14,291 bases of DNA from GCA-003244245 sp036378735 (GTDB lineage Bacteria; Actinomycetota; Actinomycetes; Mycobacteriales; Pseudonocardiaceae): contig DASUVX010000057.1 of NCBI GenBank assembly GCA_036378735.1, positions 1 through 14,291 on the forward strand, given 5' to 3'. This document shows, in pieces, positions 13,521-14,291 of the stretch (positions within the stretch are counted from its first letter, which is position 1; every line of letters begins with the position of its first letter). The notes under the pieces are model-generated. The model did no database searches, was not told the DNA's origin, and saw only the letters and a program-made list of their open reading frames with translations. The translations under genes and the position numbers were made by a program.

Positions 13521-14291
13521 GACCAGCCACGCGTAGCGTGGCTGGCTGGAAGCGTGGCAGAGCGGTCTAATGCACTCGCCTTGAAAGCGAGCGACCCGAG
13601 AGGGTCCGGGGGTTCGAATCCCTCCGCTTCCGCCACCCTTGACCAGCGTTAACGTTGGGCGTGATGATCGTCTCTGCGGGTCCGTTCTAGGTAGTGGTTG
13701 CATTTCTGGTTGCATTTGAGACGGAGCGGCTGCGGCGGGGTCTCCGTCGGGGGATTCTGGTGAGGTGTTCCCGGTCGGCTGCCACAGCAGGCCGCCGAGG
13801 CGTTGGGCGACGTCGCGCCGGATGGTGGCGGTGATGTGCTGATAGCGCGCGGCCATCGCGGTGTTGGACCATCCCATCACGCCCATGACGGTGCGTTCGG
13901 GAACACCCAGCAGGAGGAGCACTGTCGCGGCGGTGTGCCGCGCGTCGTGCAACCGACGCTCGGCCACGCCTGCGCGGGCGATGAGCAGTTTCCATTCACG
14001 GTGATCGGTGCGCAGGTTGAGCGGCTGGCCGGTTGGGGTGGTGAACACATAGCCGGTGTCGTGCCACAGGTCGGCGGCCGTGGCCCGTTCCCGGTCCTGT
14101 TCGGTGCGGTGTCGCTGAAGCAGGGTCACTAGTTCGTCGGGCAGGCCGATGATCCGGTTGCCGGCTTTGGACTTGGTGGGGCCGGTCTCCTCGCGCAGCG
14201 GCATACGTTGCGGGCAGTGCCCGCCGTGCTTGTGGCCGCACGGCATGGAACACCCGTGCCTCCATTTGGGCCGTAGCCGGTTGCGGCGCAC
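13500..14291 (-). CDS. int: Tyrosine-recombinase integrase, 5'-truncated by the window edge
   Basis: This is the C-terminal catalytic part of a tyrosine site-specific recombinase of an integrative element (prophage or actinomycete ICE). Visible residues (numbered from the window edge) are the beta-hairpin Lys42 in TKSKAGNR, His115-x-x-Arg118 in LHDARH, Trp141 in MGWSN and the nucleophile Tyr150 in AARYQH. The first catalytic Arg and the N-terminal core-binding domain lie beyond 14291. A Cys/His-rich insertion (Cys14, Cys18, His20, His22, His25, Cys26) resembles a putative metal-binding insert seen in actinomycete integrases. After about residue 170 comes a low-complexity tail. Residues 219-248 are encoded antisense to the tRNA-Ser gene and 249-263 by host flank, so the reading frame crosses the attachment junction. 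Confidence 0.88.
   Translation of the reverse strand: MRRNRLRPKWRHGCSMPCGHKHGGHCPQRMPLREETGPTKSKAGNRIIGLPDELVTLLQRHRTEQDRERATAADLWHDTGYVFTTPTGQPLNLRTDHREWKLLIARAGVAERRLHDARHTAATVLLLLGVPERTVMGVMGWSNTAMAARYQHITATIRRDVAQRLGGLLWQPTGNTSPESPDGDPAAAAPSQMQPEMQPLPRTDPQRRSSRPTLTLVKGGGSGGIRTPGPSRVARFQGECIRPLCHASSQPRYAWLVVSGDWC
13523..13545. terminator. Perfect 10-bp hairpin just before tRNA-Ser
   Basis: CCAGCCACGC (13523-13532) and GCGTGGCTGG (13536-13545) pair perfectly around a GTA loop. It lies 2 nt after the preceding hairpin and 2 nt before the tRNA. It may act as a second terminator, or shape the 5' leader of the pre-tRNA. On the minus strand it is encoded within the integrase tail, just before its stop. 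Confidence 0.45.
13548..13635 (+). tRNA. tRNA-Ser (anticodon UGA)
   Basis: This is a full class II tRNA. Acceptor arms GGAAGCG (13548-13554) and CGCTTCC (13625-13631) pair. The anticodon stem CTCGC/GCGAG encloses loop CTTGAAA with anticodon TGA, decoding UCA and related Ser codons. The long variable arm (GACCC/GGGTC) is typical of tRNA-Ser, the T-loop is TTCGAAT, and G73 with an encoded CCA ends at 13635. The 3' half is the likely integration target of the neighbouring element, which restores the gene end on insertion. Confidence 0.97.
13580..13635. other. Probable attachment site (att) junction in tRNA-Ser 3' half
   Basis: An integrase gene abuts the 3' end of an intact tRNA gene and points toward it, which is the usual layout of tRNA-targeting elements. 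The att core would lie between roughly the anticodon loop and the CCA end. Its exact length cannot be set without the second att copy outside the window. Confidence 0.45.
13643..13658. promoter_or_regulatory. 16-bp near-perfect palindrome beside the att junction
   Basis: CCAGCGTTAACGTTGG is symmetrical except for one position pair and is centred on CGTTAACG, 7 nt after the tRNA CCA. It lies inside the 3' part of the integrase gene. It could be a binding site for integrase, an excisionase or a regulator; this is inference. Confidence 0.4.
13695..13717. repeat. Two 11-bp direct repeats near the att junction
   Basis: TGGTTGCATTT occurs at 13695-13705 and 13707-13717, separated by one base (12-bp period), 60-80 bp from the tRNA end. 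Short direct repeats at this distance are typical of integrase arm-type binding sites. They are inside the integrase gene and encode the MQP-E-MQP repeat of its tail. Confidence 0.5.

Noticed and set aside
13548..13635. A separate small gene antisense to tRNA-Ser
   Set aside because: The peptide (GGIRTPGPSRVARF and onward) is a well-known antisense translation of tRNA-Ser genes. Here it is simply the tail of the integrase frame.

Overview
The window is high-GC DNA with actinobacterial traits: GTG starts, few canonical -35 boxes, a Pup-proteasome activator (Bpa) and arabinogalactan-building enzymes. An Emb-type arabinosyltransferase, a GlfT1-type galactofuranosyltransferase and a galactan-exporting ABC pair point to a type IV cell wall (arabinogalactan) organism. 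The protein style suggests Pseudonocardiales rather than Mycobacterium, but the genus cannot be fixed from the sequence alone.

Layout, left to right. (1) 77-6024, minus strand: a cell-envelope run transcribed as ABC permease (Rv3783-like), ABC ATPase (Rv3781-like), glfT1 (Rv3782-like), then a 1100-residue Emb arabinosyltransferase. An 8-bp-arm palindrome sits between glfT1 and emb, over a possible -10 box. (2) 6142-6837, plus: a divergent TetR regulator with a 33-bp operator-like palindrome. (3) 6989-8606, minus: bpa and a PIG3-type quinone oxidoreductase (Rv3777-like). bpa is bracketed by two inverted-orientation arrays of a 22-bp repeat. (4) 8638-10604: a GNAT acetyltransferase converging on an archaeal-type aspartyl-tRNA synthetase, with overlapping stop codons. 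(5) 10646-12295, plus: a lactate 2-monooxygenase-like flavoenzyme followed closely by a MarR regulator. (6) 12444-13481, plus: a 345-residue protein of unknown function, followed by two back-to-back hairpins. (7) 13548-13635: tRNA-Ser(UGA), whose 3' side is the probable attachment site of an integrative element. The element's tyrosine integrase (minus strand, running off the right edge) points back at the tRNA and reads antisense through it.

How it fits together. GlfT1 starts the galactan on the decaprenyl-linked linker, the ABC pair is proposed to flip the lipid-linked galactan, and Emb adds arabinose outside the membrane. The gene content matches the Rv3777-Rv3783 neighbourhood of M. tuberculosis, in a rearranged order. 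The part from about 13548 rightwards is accessory DNA. No CRISPR array and no obvious new defence system is visible. The least explained items are the 22-bp repeat arrays around bpa, the integrase whose C-terminus is encoded by host tRNA DNA, the archaeal-type AspRS and the unknown 345-residue protein.
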